Below, piece by piece: positions 1 to 14,045 of a stretch of 64,000 nucleotides of DNA; positions within the stretch are counted from its first letter, which is position 1, and every line of letters starts with the position of its first letter. Below the pieces are notes generated by a model, which searched no databases, was not told the DNA's origin, and was given only the letters and a program-made list of their open reading frames with translations. Position numbers and translations under genes: made by a program. The stretch comes from Antedon mediterranea. Its lineage: Eukaryota; Echinodermata; Crinoidea; Comatulida; Antedonidae. The stretch is taken from assembly GCF_964355755.1 (NCBI RefSeq), contig NC_092677.1, positions 5,957,001 through 6,021,000 of the forward strand, written 5' to 3'.

Positions 1-1380
1 TGTGTATAATTAACGTAACGATCAAAATGGTTGAATGTCTTAATATAGAAATAAGCAAAAATTGTAATCATAAAAATGAGAAATGATATGTCAAGGAACG
101 AAGACAAGTTAGTTCAACCCTTAGTTTAACAAGATATAAAACAAATGTATTTCCCCAGAGGACAATTCGGTTAAACCAAGTATTAACCTTTTCAGTTGTT
201 TTTAGGTTATATGCTAGAATTGATTTTGAGTATGAAAACAGAGCTGCGATGAAAGCCGACTATGACAATTTATTGATATCCTAGTTTATGTCACATATTC
301 GTTATGTTTTCTTCCAAAACGAACCTTTTATAAGTAGAAACTACGATAACCAATATAAATGATTACGAAATCTTTTCAAAACACTATCAAAACAGCCAAG
401 AATACAATGTACAGTATGTAGGTCTAATTTAAGATGGGGAAAATGAAGTAGTAGGGCCTAGTTAAAAGATTGAAGGATCATGGACAATAATTTTTATAAC
501 ACGTCATCTGAGTATATCATTGCCATTTCATTGGTAATCACGTGCTATTTAGATTCAGCATTTAATCTATTGCAAGAAAGTGTTTTAATTGTACTGCTTT
601 ACGGCAGCTTTTGGTTTTCCAAAAATTGTTTGCAAACGCGGAGCATGCAATGGTCGATCGCTTTTGAAAAAAGAGTGCTGCCTACTGCCATTTTGAATGG
701 CCTGTCTCCGAGCATTTGATAATGAATAAAGATGGAAGCAATTGAGTTATAGAATACAGCTTTTCTTCAGAACATAGGTGTGTTATGTATAAACACGGTA
801 GTGAATGTGCAGAATATTTTATTATCCTTTATTCTAACGATTGGATATTAAACCGATGGGACTCATCATTATTTTAATAGCATTTAGGGCCTATATTCAT
901 TTTGTTGCCATAACATACAATACTGCGTTTATCTAGCTTACAAATTCAATCCAAGTGTTCTGCTTTACTAATAATAGAGTCAATCCCCCATTAACCTAAA
1001 CAAGCTGTATTTTCTCAACTTTATTCTCTTATAATATAGACAGTTCTTTATGGGATTCAAAAGAATAGTTTTCAGTAAAAAGATGACGTAAGAGCAACCA
1101 TTAATCGCAATTGAACAATGTACACATTGACTTTAACAAATGCGCACAACATAATGGACTTGCTCTACATTATCTGGGGAAGGTAGATTTTAATATACGA
1201 GATGTTCACTGTGACAAATCATTTCCTGCTACTATTTCTGTCTTACATTTAAGAGAGTATTCTACGTGATCTATTTACAGTTCACTTTTACTAGAGTATG
1301 AGCAGAATCGATTCAAGAAGCTATGTTACAGAAGATGAATGTTTCAGTATTGCCATTTTATAACACCATTATAACACTAT

Positions 1381-1421
1381 AGGTGTAATTATTCAATAGG
1401 CCCTATTGAATAATTACACCT
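1381..1421. repeat. Perfect 19-bp hairpin with 3-base loop
   Basis: AGGTGTAATTATTCAATAG, then GCC, then its exact reverse complement. It could be a small palindromic transposon remnant, a chance product of repair, or a structured transcript element. No flanking gene explains it. Confidence 0.9.
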
Positions 1422-3063
1422 AAATATAATATATCGTACGGGTAACAGTTAAATGGCTAGTATTGGTAAAGTTACCCAGGCGGTACCATAGTAATGATGG
1501 CCAGGTACAGTACAGGTAGCGATACTACATGTAAAACATGTATGCGATATATCACATTCATGCTTATTTATTTACCGTGGTCCCTACGCCTACCAAAGTT
1601 AGCGATAGTTGCGCCAATAAACCCAACTTACCCGGAAAAATATACCTAATATGATTAGGCCTAGAAGCAATGAGAACAGCGAGGTCGTCGCTTTCCACAC
1701 ACCCCACTGATGATGGCAACGTATATAAAGATGGAGATAGAAATATGAATTGACCTAATCAGCATAATTAACAAATGCATTTTGCATTTTGACTATTGAC
1801 TAGTATAAAACGATATCAATTTTCAGGAATGCAGTTCAATAATTGCTATAGTTGTCAATGGTATAATACTAAAACATCATGCAGACAACGAATGATAATC
1901 GTCCTTCGACAATTGAGATATAACAGTATTATAAAACGTGAAAAGAAAAAGAAGACAAAGCATAGAATTCTGAAATGCAAGATGACTGCATAAGGCACAC
2001 TTGTATAGGTAATAATTATATGTGATAGTAAGCAAATGAGAAGTTTATTACTCTGACTGGCACATATCATATGCTTATAATATACATTGTTATAAAGGTA
2101 AATATCATTCTTAAACATTGAAGCCACAATTCATTAAAATATAGAAACCAAACGTGTGAGTTTGAAGATGGAAAGTTTGGCGAGCCAGCTAGTCAGCTGG
2201 CGATAAAAAAAACAACTGTGCAAAATAACGCTAACGTACTAAACAATAAAATAAGAGACAGACTACAAGGTACGGGTTTCAGCAGTTACAGACAGCCAAC
2301 AGTTGGTAATAAACAACCAGGTACCTGTCTGGAATATTTACAACATGATAATAGGCCTAGAGTTCGGGCGCGTCTGTAACAATGTCGCGCGCAATTATGT
2401 CGGCAGGTGAGAGGTCAAAATTCATTCATTCACATCAGACATAATTAAACAAAAAGCTGTCATGTGAGCAATCAGTAAAAAAGATACTATGGTAAATATG
2501 TATTATTGAATACAATTGAGACACTCAAAATATATCAATGCAAACATGCATGAGAATAAATACGTATGATGCCTTATCAAAGGAATTATTATAATCTGTG
2601 TAAATAATAAATATAAGAAACAACAAACAATACAGAGAATTCAAGAGTATATGATGTTTATACTATTTGAAAACCATCACCAATAAACATATATGAATGT
2701 ACATCTGAATAAGTTAAATAAACATGGCGGGTGAAAATAATGATGCTACTCATAATTATTAGTTACTAGTCATTCTCATTTAGAAACCGCGTATCAAATA
2801 TTAATTAAGTTTATGAACGTTTGTAAAAACAAACAATGGTTACATTTGTGAAAACATGGGTATTTTACTTGTTTAATTCAAAAGGAAAAACTAACTACGG
2901 TATATATTTATATATTCAAACTTCAAGATTAATAAAGAAATTATTATAACTACAAAATAATATGATTGAATAAATATCAAATGAGCATTCTAATTTATTC
3001 TAAAATAGCATTCTTCGTAAATCAAAATTACCCCTTGCTCTCAGCTACTGAGAGATGTAGCGC

Positions 3064-3117
3064 GCTGAAAACGAGGTCAATTCATTACGCGCTGAAAACG
3101 AGGTCAATTCATTACGC
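3064..3117 (+). repeat. 27-bp tandem duplication
   Basis: Two identical copies of a unit starting GCGCTGAAAACGAGGTCAAT lie head to tail. Recent duplication, no coding role seen. Confidence 0.85.
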
Positions 3118-4947
3118 AATGATATTTCTCAAGGTTATTACATAATCGACTGAATTCGTGACCTATATCTTCCTCAGCAACATTCTGTAAAATCAAATTC
3201 TTGAATAGATAGTTGTACGCCCGTGACACAAACTAGATACAATTATATCGTCTGTTATCTGTTATGTTATCAAACCACGTGGCGTTCACACGATTCAAAA
3301 GTAGGATTATGAACCATTTCATTGAGTCGTAGTTTGTCATTGGAATACAGACTAATGAATATTCATACTAGATTTAGTCTAGGTTCTAGACCTTGTTTCA
3401 AATTAATATTATAAAAAGATAACTATGTTAGCACATATGGCGTTCCATACGTAAAATACTTAAGCTAATGATAACGTATTTTCCAGACACAAATCGAAAC
3501 ACCGACTTACTGGTGATGGACTAAAATAAAAAAGACAACTAAATTCTTAGGGAAAGTCTTTTAATTAGATTAAATTGAAATGACAGTTCACACATGATTA
3601 TTTAAACTTTTTTTTAAAGTCAACGATTAAAATAAAAGGTTTATTTACAATACGATAACAAAAAGGCACTTTTTTTTTTACAGAAAACAAAATAAATTCG
3701 AAAAGTTTCATCCAGATAAAGTATTTATACTGCCTTTGATGGGAATAACAAGTCAAACTAAATTACGCTGTGAATATCAACAGCAACATTCCTACATATG
3801 ACTTTAATATTATTTTCATCGAAATTCATAATATCTTAGATTAAATGAAACTTTAATTACTGTAGGCCTAGGAAAATACAATGCTATTACTGTGTTTAGA
3901 TAATTTTCTATATGTTTCGTGAACATACCCGGTCGTACACTGGAATAATTTGATTTTAATATTAAAAATAATTTTAAAAAGGCATGCATCTGTCGTTGAA
4001 AACAAGTGTATGGTGAGTGTTTTGCTTCGAGCATCACATAATCGTCATGTTTTACTATAAATGTCTTATAGGCCCACAGAAACCTAACAGACATAAGGTA
4101 TTAGTCGTGAAGAGCAACATACAAACTAATTGGATTTTTTTTAAATTATTACTGTTAACTACATTATTATGAGATGAAAATGATGAATGAAGCTAAAAAT
4201 GTGTATTATTATTATTTCATAATATAAATCACAGGCCGCAATTGCATTGTGAAAATGACATCGCAAACAACTCATCATTTGACAAATGCTTTACGATGCT
4301 GAAATTTTTATGAAATTTGAGAAAACATTAGTACAATATGGTTTATTATTCTTAGATTTATCTCGCCTACTCTTGGGTAGATAAGGACAACGAAGCTAAC
4401 TTGCGTATTGACAATTACCCAGAGGCCTTAAGAGAGACAGCCGACATTGCAATAACTATCGATTTTCAATAATGGAATCAGTGAGTCTAATTTCAAGCAG
4501 ATATTTTGGATCTCAAGCCTGACATTATACTAAGCGTAATAATTTGAAGCAGCTAAGCCACTGTAGAAAAAAGGAGTATTACTGATTCAACAGGTGTTAG
4601 TGTGGACAATCAAAAGTATGTGTTAGTTAAACTCTGTCTACATATTAGTTTGAAAAAAAAAGAAAAGATGTGATGTGCTTATATGGTAGTGATATGCCCA
4701 AATATTGTATTGATATAACATCATCATGTTCAAATGGGCACATCACTTTATTTGCCGTACACAGTTTTATAGTAGTTACACATTGATGTTAGCATTCTGG
4801 TGACTCCCTAAAATAATGTGCAGTGGGTATAGTTTCAGTAGGATAAACGGTGGATTTCTGAACTTCATAAAAAATACCTCTCAATTTTAATCATTTAGGC
4901 AGTGGCACAATATAATATAATCAAATTATGTAATTTAAACTATCGAC

Positions 4948-5180
4948 GACGACGATGGCGATGATGATGACGATAGCGATGATGATGATAATGGTGGCGA
5001 TGATGATGATAATGATGACGATGGCGATGATGATGATAATGATGACGATGGCGATGATTATGATAATGATGATGGCAATAATCATGACGATGGCAATGAT
5101 GATGATAATGATGATGATGGCGATGATGATGATGATGATGATGATGATGATAATGACGACGATGATGATAATGAACAGGA
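4948..5180 (+). repeat. Imperfect GAT-rich trinucleotide array
   Basis: Runs of GAT interrupted by GAC, GGC and AAT, with a higher-order unit of about 24 bases (GACGATGGCGATGATGATGA...). Open frames on both strands (poly-Met/Ile) are by-products of the repeat. Confidence 0.95.
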
Positions 5181-6752
5181 TGATATGATTTAATACAAGG
5201 ATGACGTTAAATGTTAGAAAGAGTAAACAAGAATCGGCGATACAAAATACAGTCATAATGTGTAGACAATTATGAATGTTCTTTACACTAAAGCATCACT
5301 TACAGTTACTGCTAATCTTCAGGAACACACTACACACTAAAATAATGCTAGTTTAATTAAATGTTCTAAATATACACATGAAATCGATCATCAACAGGCA
5401 TAGGCAGTACAATAATGATATAATACGACATCAATCAACCTACAGTACACATTCCAATAATGCAATCAATTAATCCAACTTCAAGTTAGTATTGGTACTT
5501 AGCATCGACTCATGGCTTAATTCGAATAATTTCACAATTTAGGTACAGGTGATCAGATAAAGTGCAAATTTACGAATTAGTATAATTGAATAAAGGTAGT
5601 AATCAAACATATTATGAGTCAGAATAATATACATTTCTCTGTTTTATTTTATACTTTACAGTTATCTTAAAACACAGTGTCACATTGCATACGTATTACC
5701 TCTAAATTATTCATAATAATGATACGAGCAGAATTCAGTGGTGTAACATAACCAAGTCACGTGTTGCGGCGATAGGCTATAATAAATAATTTGTAACATT
5801 GATAAAACTGACGGTTCTTACTATTTGTACTGATGATGTGATGGAATGAATATTACACTGATGAATGTAATAATTATAAGGCCTCAAAAATGTCATGTAG
5901 CCATGACCAAAACCAAATAAAAATAAATATACGGTCTACTTTTTTTACACGATGAGCATTACTTTTTTTATATAAATGAGTACATGCATGAGCTTTTTTA
6001 AAACCATTTATTAATTTATTATTTTAGACAATTTTGGCTTAGTAAATTTAAAATTTAAAAGTCAAGGAGGGAAAATCCACCAGAGCCAGTTTTCAATCGA
6101 TTCTCTGCTTTAAAAACTTTAAACACTTTTTGGCCTAACTGATCATGACAAAACTGATGATCAGTGATTACCGGATATGTGGATAAAGATAATTAACATT
6201 AATACAATTAATAGTGGTCATTTGTTGTATTAATAAGATGATAACCCTAATATCAATTAATTTGATAATAAGGAACAATGATTATAAACACAGTGATGAC
6301 ATTAACGAACGTTGATTAATAATGACCATAGGTTACCTAACATCACACAATGCGTGGATCCCAAGTGTTCGCATTCTCTTATGTTTTGTGAATTACTCAC
6401 GCATCGTTACATGATACACGCAAGCATAAAAAAAACAAGCAAAATTGTACTTTAAAAAATGCTGAATTTTGTTTTAAGCATTTTGGCTTAACGTGAATTA
6501 GTACAGAGTATATGTTACTATTCTGATTAGGCCTACCACACATTTTCTTACTATTTTAGACAGTGCAAGGATTTTTTTCGAAAAATGGCGACTACCAATT
6601 TCAATTTATTAGATTTGAAGATTTTACTGCGAGGAATAATAACACAATACAGATTATGTTATTGTTCAGATGTTTTCCCTACTGTGAACTGTGATATTAT
6701 TTTGTACTTTATCTACCACATTGAAAAAAATTGCGAAAAAAATCATAATTTT
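5181..6752. other. No gene recognised
   Basis: AT-rich DNA with short T runs. No exon, repeat family or RNA gene could be supported. Confidence 0.5.
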
Positions 6753-6832
6753 CGGGTATGACTCGATCCCACGACCTCCAGATCACTAACCAGACGTTCA
6801 TCCTGTACCTATAGACCACCGAGCTTGCTCCC
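6753..6832 (-). repeat. tRNA-like SINE head or tRNA pseudogene
   Basis: On the minus strand the stretch has a box A-like AAGCTCGGTGGTCTATAGG and a box B-like GTGGGATCGAGTC at tRNA-like spacing. The acceptor stem does not close cleanly and there is no CCA context, so a SINE head is more likely than a functional tRNA. Confidence 0.45.
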
Positions 6833-6910
6833 TACCCAATATTAGTTAAATATACAATTATCATACAGATTGAGTGCATATATTCCATTTTACAACATCG
6901 TGACTGGAGA

Positions 6911-7245
6911 TTATGATGATGATGATGAGGAGGAGGAAGATGATAATGATGATGATGATGATGATGATGATAAAGAGGAGGATGATGATGAAGATAATGA
7001 TGATAAGGAGGAGGATGGTGATGATAGAGAGGATGAGGAACATGATAATGGAGAGGATGAGAAAAATGATGAAGAGGATGAGGAACATGATGATGGTGAT
7101 GAGGATGATGTAGAGAAGGAAAAACATGATGATGATGATGATTATGATGATGATGATCATGAAGAGGAGGATGGAGAGGAGGAAGATGACAATGATGATG
7201 AGGTGGAGGTGGAGGAGGAGGAGGATAAAGGAGAGGAGTAGGTCA

Positions 7246-7277
<32 letters not shown>

Positions 7278-7395
7278 AGAAGGAAGATGACAATGATGTT
7301 GGAGAGGAGGATAATGACGTTGGAGAGGACGATGATGATAATGGTGATGGAGTTGAGAAGGAGGATGACGGAGAGGAGTATGACATGATGATGAG
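6911..7395 (+). repeat. GAT/GAG trinucleotide array, about 480 bp
   Basis: A compound array of GAT, GAG, GAA and GGA triplets, strongly purine-rich on the plus strand. It yields a 123-codon Asp/Glu-rich frame on plus and poly-Ile on minus. No splice sites or conserved flank support a coding role. Confidence 0.95.
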
Positions 7396-8571
7396 AATAC
7401 AGTATAAATGGTTCTTGATAATCAGTTCCCTAAAGAGATGTCTTTTGACTACTGTAAGCTAAACACGACTTAACAAACCTACATCGCGGTAATCTCAGAT
7501 CTAAACCATAACAATACATTATTTATTCCACTTCACGTTTTAAAGTTTTCCGACGACGTACTAATTGGAAAATGATTACCTCACAACACGTGATAATTAA
7601 GGAAAACTACCTCCTTAGAATTAATTGCTATTTTTTTTTTTTTAAATAAACGTCAATGGATTGGAAAAATCAATAGTAATAATGATAATATAGGATTACT
7701 TGACAATAAAGCATTGAATTACATATCGACTTTCAATAATTATAATTTGCGATTCTAATTTCGATGCCTGCTTCATATTCCAGTAATTATTATTAACATT
7801 TATTTTATTTGATATTTATTTGTGAAATATATCTTTAAGTTGGTTTATTACATGATTGTATATAAATTGGATTAAATCTCCTCCTTGCAAACTATGGTGA
7901 CGATAAGTCATTAACAGTCTTCTACTTATATGGGCCTATATATTGAGTTTGAAGTTTTTAAAGCTGTATTAAACACTCAGCAGAAGGTCTAGTACTACTA
8001 GTGGTAAATGCATGCATATAATGCTTCGTCAACATGTTTTTTAATCTAATATCAATTAATTATGCAAACAAAAAAGACAACCCGAAGCATTCATTTCCCA
8101 AGCTATCTTGATTTTAACACAATTGAATCGTCTAGAGTTTCAACAGAGAGAATAATGAAGATAATAGAGAAAATAATAAAATGATGCACCAGATAAAACA
8201 GGCCAATCGTTAGTAGTTTAATAATATTAGTAAATCTTGTATTTTGAAATCGTCGTATCTTGTATTTTGAAAAACTAAATATCTTAATTAGCTGCACTAG
8301 TGAAAACGAAAATATTGGAAGCAGGTCTATGCAAGTAACAAAAACATTAAATACTGCTTTGCTCTCCAAGAAGTAGGCCTACGTGGGTTATGTGTCAATG
8401 CGTTGATCTATTTCAAGAATACAATTAATTGCCTACATCAGATGTGTACCAAGTATTCTGCCCACGTGGGCTACAACCGTCAATGGTATAGGCTATGATT
8501 CTGATAACAAAATAACATTTTACGTATAATTTACATTGATGGGATCAGAAACAGAATAGAGACCGCTAGAA
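7396..8571. other. No gene recognised
   Basis: AT-rich unique sequence. An 88-codon minus-strand frame at 8103-8369 has no domain or splice context. Confidence 0.5.
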
Positions 8572-8752
8572 AGAAGTTTTTGAAGTAAGCGATAATTTTT
8601 TTTTCGCCAGCGAGATGTTTTTTGTCATTAGCAAAGAATGTTTTTTTTAATGTTAGCGAGAAGTTTTTAGGTTAGCGAGATGCGATTTTTTACGTTAGCG
8701 AAAATGTTTTTTTTTACGTTAGGGAGAGGTTTTTGACGTTAGAAATAATTAA
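8572..8752 (+). repeat. Degenerate tandem repeat, unit about 25-30 bp
   Basis: Six or seven diverged copies of TTTTTTACGTTAGCGAGATG with T-run length differences. An old minisatellite. Confidence 0.7.
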
Positions 8753-9373
8753 TTTATAAGGCAAGAAAAAAGTAGATGACAGAAATACGATTTGCATAAT
8801 TGTATAACCTATTTCTTATTGTACAATATAAATAGAGAAACAATCTGACACAAATTCTATTTTGTGCCATTACTAGAAATGTAATATGTATTATTGTGCT
8901 TAATAGCTGCTGTTAGATATATATATTATATGTATTAAACTATTATGTTCTGCCTTTTTTATGCTCACATTAATTTGAGATGTAATACGTTATTGCAATT
9001 CGTAACACGCATGTAGCACGGAGGCAAAGGCCGTCCTATTTAAATGCATACCGCTAATATTCTATTTAACAAAAGGTTTTTTTAATAAAAGGGCTGAGAC
9101 AGAAATTCATTAATATTTTGGATGATGCCAAGATAGAGAGATAAGAAATGGAAAATGAAGCTGTAATTATACTATTATCTAGTTCTTCGTCATTTAATAT
9201 TTTGGTGTAATGTCAAATAGTTATTAAATTTTGCCCAAAAAGTGGTTAAAAAAAATATTTACAAAAGCAGACAATAGTCAATAGTTATCGTTTTGATTTA
9301 GCTTTTTGATTATTTTATGTAGTACTTTATTTGCATATCGATTGAAATCCAATGTTGAAGTTGTGTTTTGACC

Positions 9374-9476
9374 TATACCAGGTACCCATTTGTACACTAG
9401 GTGAGCTAGGATACAAGGGATGCGGGGAACTTTGGATTCGAACACACGATCGGTCCAACACAGTGCACCAGACGCC
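9374..9476 (-). repeat. SINE fragment, tRNA-derived, minus strand
   Basis: On the minus strand a box B-like TGTGTTCGAATCC is followed by CCCGCATCCCTTGTATCC and ACAAATGGGTACCTGG. The TGTATCC and AATGGGTACC blocks also occur in the SINE at 63553, so they are probably the same family. Box A is poorly preserved. Confidence 0.55.
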
Positions 9477-9943
9477 TTTACGATACACTGCGGTATTGTA
9501 ATTTTAATTAGTAATTTTTAAAAAGAAATAGTATAATATTAATTTTAAAATAATATTAAAAACATCTAATATTAAGCATTGAAAAAAAAATGTGTAACGT
9601 TTGAAATTCAATCATAGTAAGTTTTGTTGTAAATGAAGAGAAGTTGGAAGGGGAACATTGAAGATTCTCCTTAAGTGATGTAAAACATTCTCAATTCAGT
9701 TCTTAAAAAGTTAAAAAAAAACTGTTTTACTCACATCACACGACGGATATATGGCGGAAACTTTTAAATTCGATGTCTAAAACTACGTAATACATTGTTA
9801 CGTATCGCATGCAAATGTTTACATTCTATTACCTATATATATATTTGTTTAATGAAAACAGTTATTCTTTATTAATATTATAAGAAGCCACACAAGTAGA
9901 TTGTGTTCGTGTGCACCGGTGTGAAAATCACGTAGAGCAAATC

Positions 9944-9972
9944 AATAAAAAAAAAAAAAAAAAAAAAAAAAA
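9944..9972 (+). repeat. Poly(A) tract
   Basis: A near-pure run of about 28 A (positions approximate) after AATC. It may be the tail of a retroposed sequence, though no body is recognisable upstream. Confidence 0.7.
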
Positions 9973-10045
9973 CACAACTAAGATCAAATACCATTTTCCT
10001 ATTGCTATTAAATGTCAAATATTTAAAAGAATTGACAGAACTTAC

Positions 10046-10106
10046 CGTGAATTATGGCATGTATAGTCAGCAAAAGCATCACATAAAAACCTTCGCTAAT
10101 CTTCAT
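10046..10106 (-). CDS. Signal-peptide first exon of a second minus-strand gene
   Basis: ATG at 10106 gives MKISEGFYVMLLLTIHAIIH followed by G|GTAAGTTC, a consensus donor in phase 1. The 20 residues form a signal peptide with a Leu-rich core. It lies downstream of the stop codon of the Ig/FN3 gene on the same strand, so it should start a separate gene that continues towards lower coordinates. No further exon of it could be identified in the first 10 kb. Same phase and similar leader suggest, but do not show, a tandem paralogue of the Ig gene. Confidence 0.5.
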
Positions 10107-12236
10107 GGCAACGTATACAGCACAAGTAGTAGAAGTTATATATTCCCTTGGTTCTAAACGAACAATATCAACTCATCTCTGTGACTCGATTGCATTGAAT
10201 GCACCACCAACGTAGGAGGAGGCCTACGTAATCGCTACGCATCACTGAACTTGACAGTCGTCTGCGTGTGTGTTTATTCTTCTGTCCATATCCTATTTGG
10301 CGTGTTAGTCCCTAAGCGTTTCAGGACAATCTACCGCATCAATTATGCAAAATCATGCCACTCTGCCATTTATCCTACGCTTTCTATCTTCATACTAAAA
10401 CAAATAATACAAATCAGGTTTATTTGGCATTTCGCATACCATACTATAGCCTATTTTGAAATCATTGAAAATCGAAAAAAAAAAAAACACTACGTCACAT
10501 ACGTGTGTTTGATTGTAGGCCTACACAAATTAATAATTAAAGACACTGGACCTGCAATTATTGACGTCTTGTACAAATAATTAAAACATTAAACCAGGTC
10601 ATTTCTTATCTTAAATGTGCGTTCTAAGGTTAATTATGATAAAAAGAGAAAAATAAAGCACTACCACTAAGTAGCTCGCGTCGAAAGTTCCGGTGAACAG
10701 ACGATCGTCTAATTATATTAGGCACGAACGTCCATAAGCCCGAATGCCATAAAGTTGGGCTCGAACGTCCATTAAAATTATTAGAATCGACTTATTATTT
10801 TACATTTTTGACCGTTTAAAAACGAACAAAATATCGCAATGAGTCCATAGGCCTATAGTATTTATTTTTACATCACATGTATTGTGTGACCTTAAATTAG
10901 GTACAAAAAACGTAGATCTTATGTCTTTAAAAGATATAAAATTAGGCCTCTTTAGTAGACATACAATTAATATTGTATATAATATTGGCTTACGTAGATG
11001 GCGTTTAGTAGATGCTTGGATCACTATTTACGACATTGGAAACAATCCGACAATTAACCGTACACGAGTTAAACTGAAATGATCGTGGATCTACAGTAAC
11101 ACTGTAAACATCTTACACTGAAACTGAATAGCATTCCATAGATCAGAGATATCGTAGGCTACCGTATACAATCACTAAATTCGATCGTGTAGAAAGATTT
11201 GTGTTGCATCTATTAATAGATTAATTTTACGTTTGTTGATTGACGGCAATTGACACATTTTATTTTGGCAGTTGTCTATTTATCCGACAGATGAATTAAC
11301 CTATACATTGTCGCAGAAACGTCGTATTGCCATTAGCATACATGCTGCATTGATAAAACGAGCACTACTGTCTAAACAAGCAAAGCAGCATAAGAAATTC
11401 CAGGTGTAGAATTTTGACATTCCTAAATACACGTCCCTACATTTCTTAAGTCAATGTACCTAACATCAACATAAAAAAAACTTGTCACTATAAATACGGT
11501 ATACGCTATTGTAATTATGAGATAAAGTAGGCCTACGGTACCCGGATTGCTGGTAGATGCACGGCCCTGGTAGCCATATTAGAAGAGTTACGACATTCTG
11601 TTAACGAGTTTTCAAAAGTCACATGACACTTTAAACGGCCATCTTTGTAATTCTATTTAGAGTATGGAGTTTAGGCCTACTGCAGCAGACCGAATTTAAT
11701 ATCAAACAATCCATTTATTTAAACGTTTTAAAAAAAATGTTAACGAAATGTATAAGTTACTGTGAACATGGTTTTAAACAACGAAATGTAAAAACGATGC
11801 AGTTAACTATAGAGAATCGCAAATTCTTGGACACAAAATTGGCTTCTAATCCATTTAATATCGTAACTCTTCTAAATGGCTCTAATTATTATCCAATAAT
11901 AATAATAAACAAACGGTTACATACATACCACTGTTTATGTTCATCATCAATGTTATCTTCAGTGATTTAGATTTGTCCTTTGCATATTTTAATACAAATC
12001 TTTTGATTGGTTCTTTCTTGGTACGTAATTTGCATACACAGCCAACCGCTGCTAACGGATGTACGGTATTGCTAATAATATACCAATTATAAGTATAGTA
12101 GCCTAAACTACAATCTGAAAATAAGGACAGAGTATCGGTGACCCAGGACAGCCACAAGAGCACCACTAACCGATACCTACATTAGTTGATTTGATTTTCA
12201 TTAAGAAAAATCCATCTTGGAGGATTGACCAATTGA
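10107..12236. other. Upstream of the 10106 signal exon; no gene recognised
   Basis: Several TAGGCCTA octamers but no supported exon. The first few hundred bases should contain the promoter of the gene starting at 10106. Confidence 0.45.
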
Positions 12237-12545
12237 TTAAAGATGTATTATCCCCCTAAAAAAATAATTCTTGTTATTTGTTTTTCGTTGAATATGCCAT
12301 TTTAATGTCACCTCATATAGTTATCCACTTTGACCAAAAATTTGAAAAAATTAGTCAAATTGGATGCCAGCCAAAGGGTTTTAGGTTGAATTTAACAATT
12401 TATTTTATAAGTAAAAACATTAATTTCTTCCGGTTTTTTTCCTACCGAAGTGATTAACTTTATTAAAACTACAAAATAATATTTTCAAAGTCTGATTTTA
12501 TTAATCTTTATTTTTCATATTTTTTGGGGGACAATACATCTTTAT
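12237..12545. mobile_element. MITE-like element, family B (AAAGATGTATTGTCCCCC ends), copy 1
   Basis: Both ends carry inverted repeats: TAAAGATGTATTATCCCCC on the left and its inverse GGGGGACAATACATCTTTA on the right. About 309 bp, no coding capacity. Related copies occur at 18895, 26109 and 62600. Confidence 0.85.
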
Positions 12546-13263
12546 GTGTTTAATATGCATTTGACGAAACTAAATGATTATGATTGTCATGTATGTTGCT
12601 CATGCCATCGTAAGGTTCCTGATCATATCTCCTGAACCGTTGAACACCTGGAATTGGTAACAATCAAACTTCCTGGATGTTCAATTACTGTTTTAAATTA
12701 CTGGCAGTAGCAAAAAAAAAAATCAATTTTCAACATTTCTACAATATGCTTTTTATTATTTGTCCTTAAATTCATCTCTGAACAATATTATTTCCCTTTC
12801 TTTATCAATCGATTGATTGCATTAAATACACACAATTACCCATCAATTGTAAATTGTCTTTTATTTTGTTTTAGTGAAACACATTAAATCTGGCAGTGTG
12901 CTACTTTTCAAGCATTTCAAAAACCAGTAAGCACTTTCAGTGCTCTAAAAATTATTACCATTTTCCTATCTTATGACTGTGGACCGCTTATATGCGCTAT
13001 ATAAGAGTTTTAAAACTAGGCCTATGTGTTGTTTATTCGTTCTGTCAATATAGGCCTAATACTCGGCAGTTTCCAAGATCTGCCACCATTTATATTTAGA
13101 TTTTATAGCATTTCTTCCTTCCTTTCTTCTTGAAATTGAAATACTCTTGTATCAGTAGCAAAATAAAATACATGAAATTATGGATGAAAATAAAATGTTC
13201 AAAGTCAGGTATAACACTGGGTTCATGTGAGTCATTCGCTTTTTAACAAGGCCAACAGCCATT

Positions 13264-14045
13264 AAGTCGCGTGCTACAATGCATAGTGATACCGGACCGA
13301 CAGACAGACCGACAGACCGACAGACAGACCGACAGACAGACAGAGAGACCGACCGACCGACCGACATAGTGAACTATACTGACCGAAATTACTGAACATG
13401 TTTAAAAATGTTGAAATGTTTAAAAACATTTTTTTTTTTTTTATTTACACGTGCGTAGCCTATCACTTTCGACGTGCTCGTATAACGTAATTTCGAGTTG
13501 AAAAGTAAGTCAAGAAAACAGAAATCGGGCAAAAAGAGTGCGCCACAACATTTAACGCGCAGTGCGCGCGCAAAAATATGCGCACTCATGGCAATTTTGT
13601 AAACGCTTAAAATTGCCTGAAATGTACTCTTATTTCATCGAAAATAAATTTTGAAAATGTTAAGCGCGCGTACGCATGCGTTACATGCGCTACGCACGTA
13701 ATTTTATTGCCATATGATGATTTATGCCCTGAAATTTATGAGTACCAAATTTTATTTAATTGTGATTCATGGTTGTGAAGATATGATTACAAACGTGATT
13801 TCGTTAAATCGTGCGTAGACCGCGTAATTTTTTATTGCGCACCGTGAAAACATAACCACATTGATTCCTGGCCATAAGGAATATACTGTGAAAAATTGAC
13901 CTAGCTAGATTAAACTGATATCAAGATAAGGTCAGAAAGCGATAAAACGCATAGTGATACCGGACCGACAGACAGACAGACAGACCGACAGACAGACAGA
14001 CAGACAGACCGACCGACATAGTGAACTATAGAGTCGCTTCTACGC
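13264..14045 (+). repeat. GACAGACCG-type repeat with hairpin end, two copies
   Basis: Two blocks (about 13290-13366 and 13965-14018) of GACAGACA/GACCGACC units each begin CATAGTGATACCGGACC and end CGACATAGTGAACTAT. The second is followed by AGAGTCGCTTCTACGCGACT, an imperfect hairpin. The interval between has CG-rich palindromes (GCGCGCGTACGCATGCG). A third copy end lies at 54828. Probably a non-autonomous mobile repeat with an internal microsatellite. Confidence 0.7.

Larger units (their letters stand above)
1..4947. other. No gene recognised (left flank)
   Basis: Apart from the hairpin at 1381 and the duplication at 3064, this is AT-rich unique DNA with only short open frames lacking domains or splice support. 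It may be intron of the gene that starts at 10106 on the minus strand. Confidence 0.5.

Noticed and set aside
4921-5256. 111-codon Ile-rich frame and poly-Met frame
   Set aside because: Product of the GAT array.
6870-7241. 123-codon Asp/Glu-rich frame
   Set aside because: It is the translation of a GAT/GAG microsatellite; the antisense gives poly-Ile.
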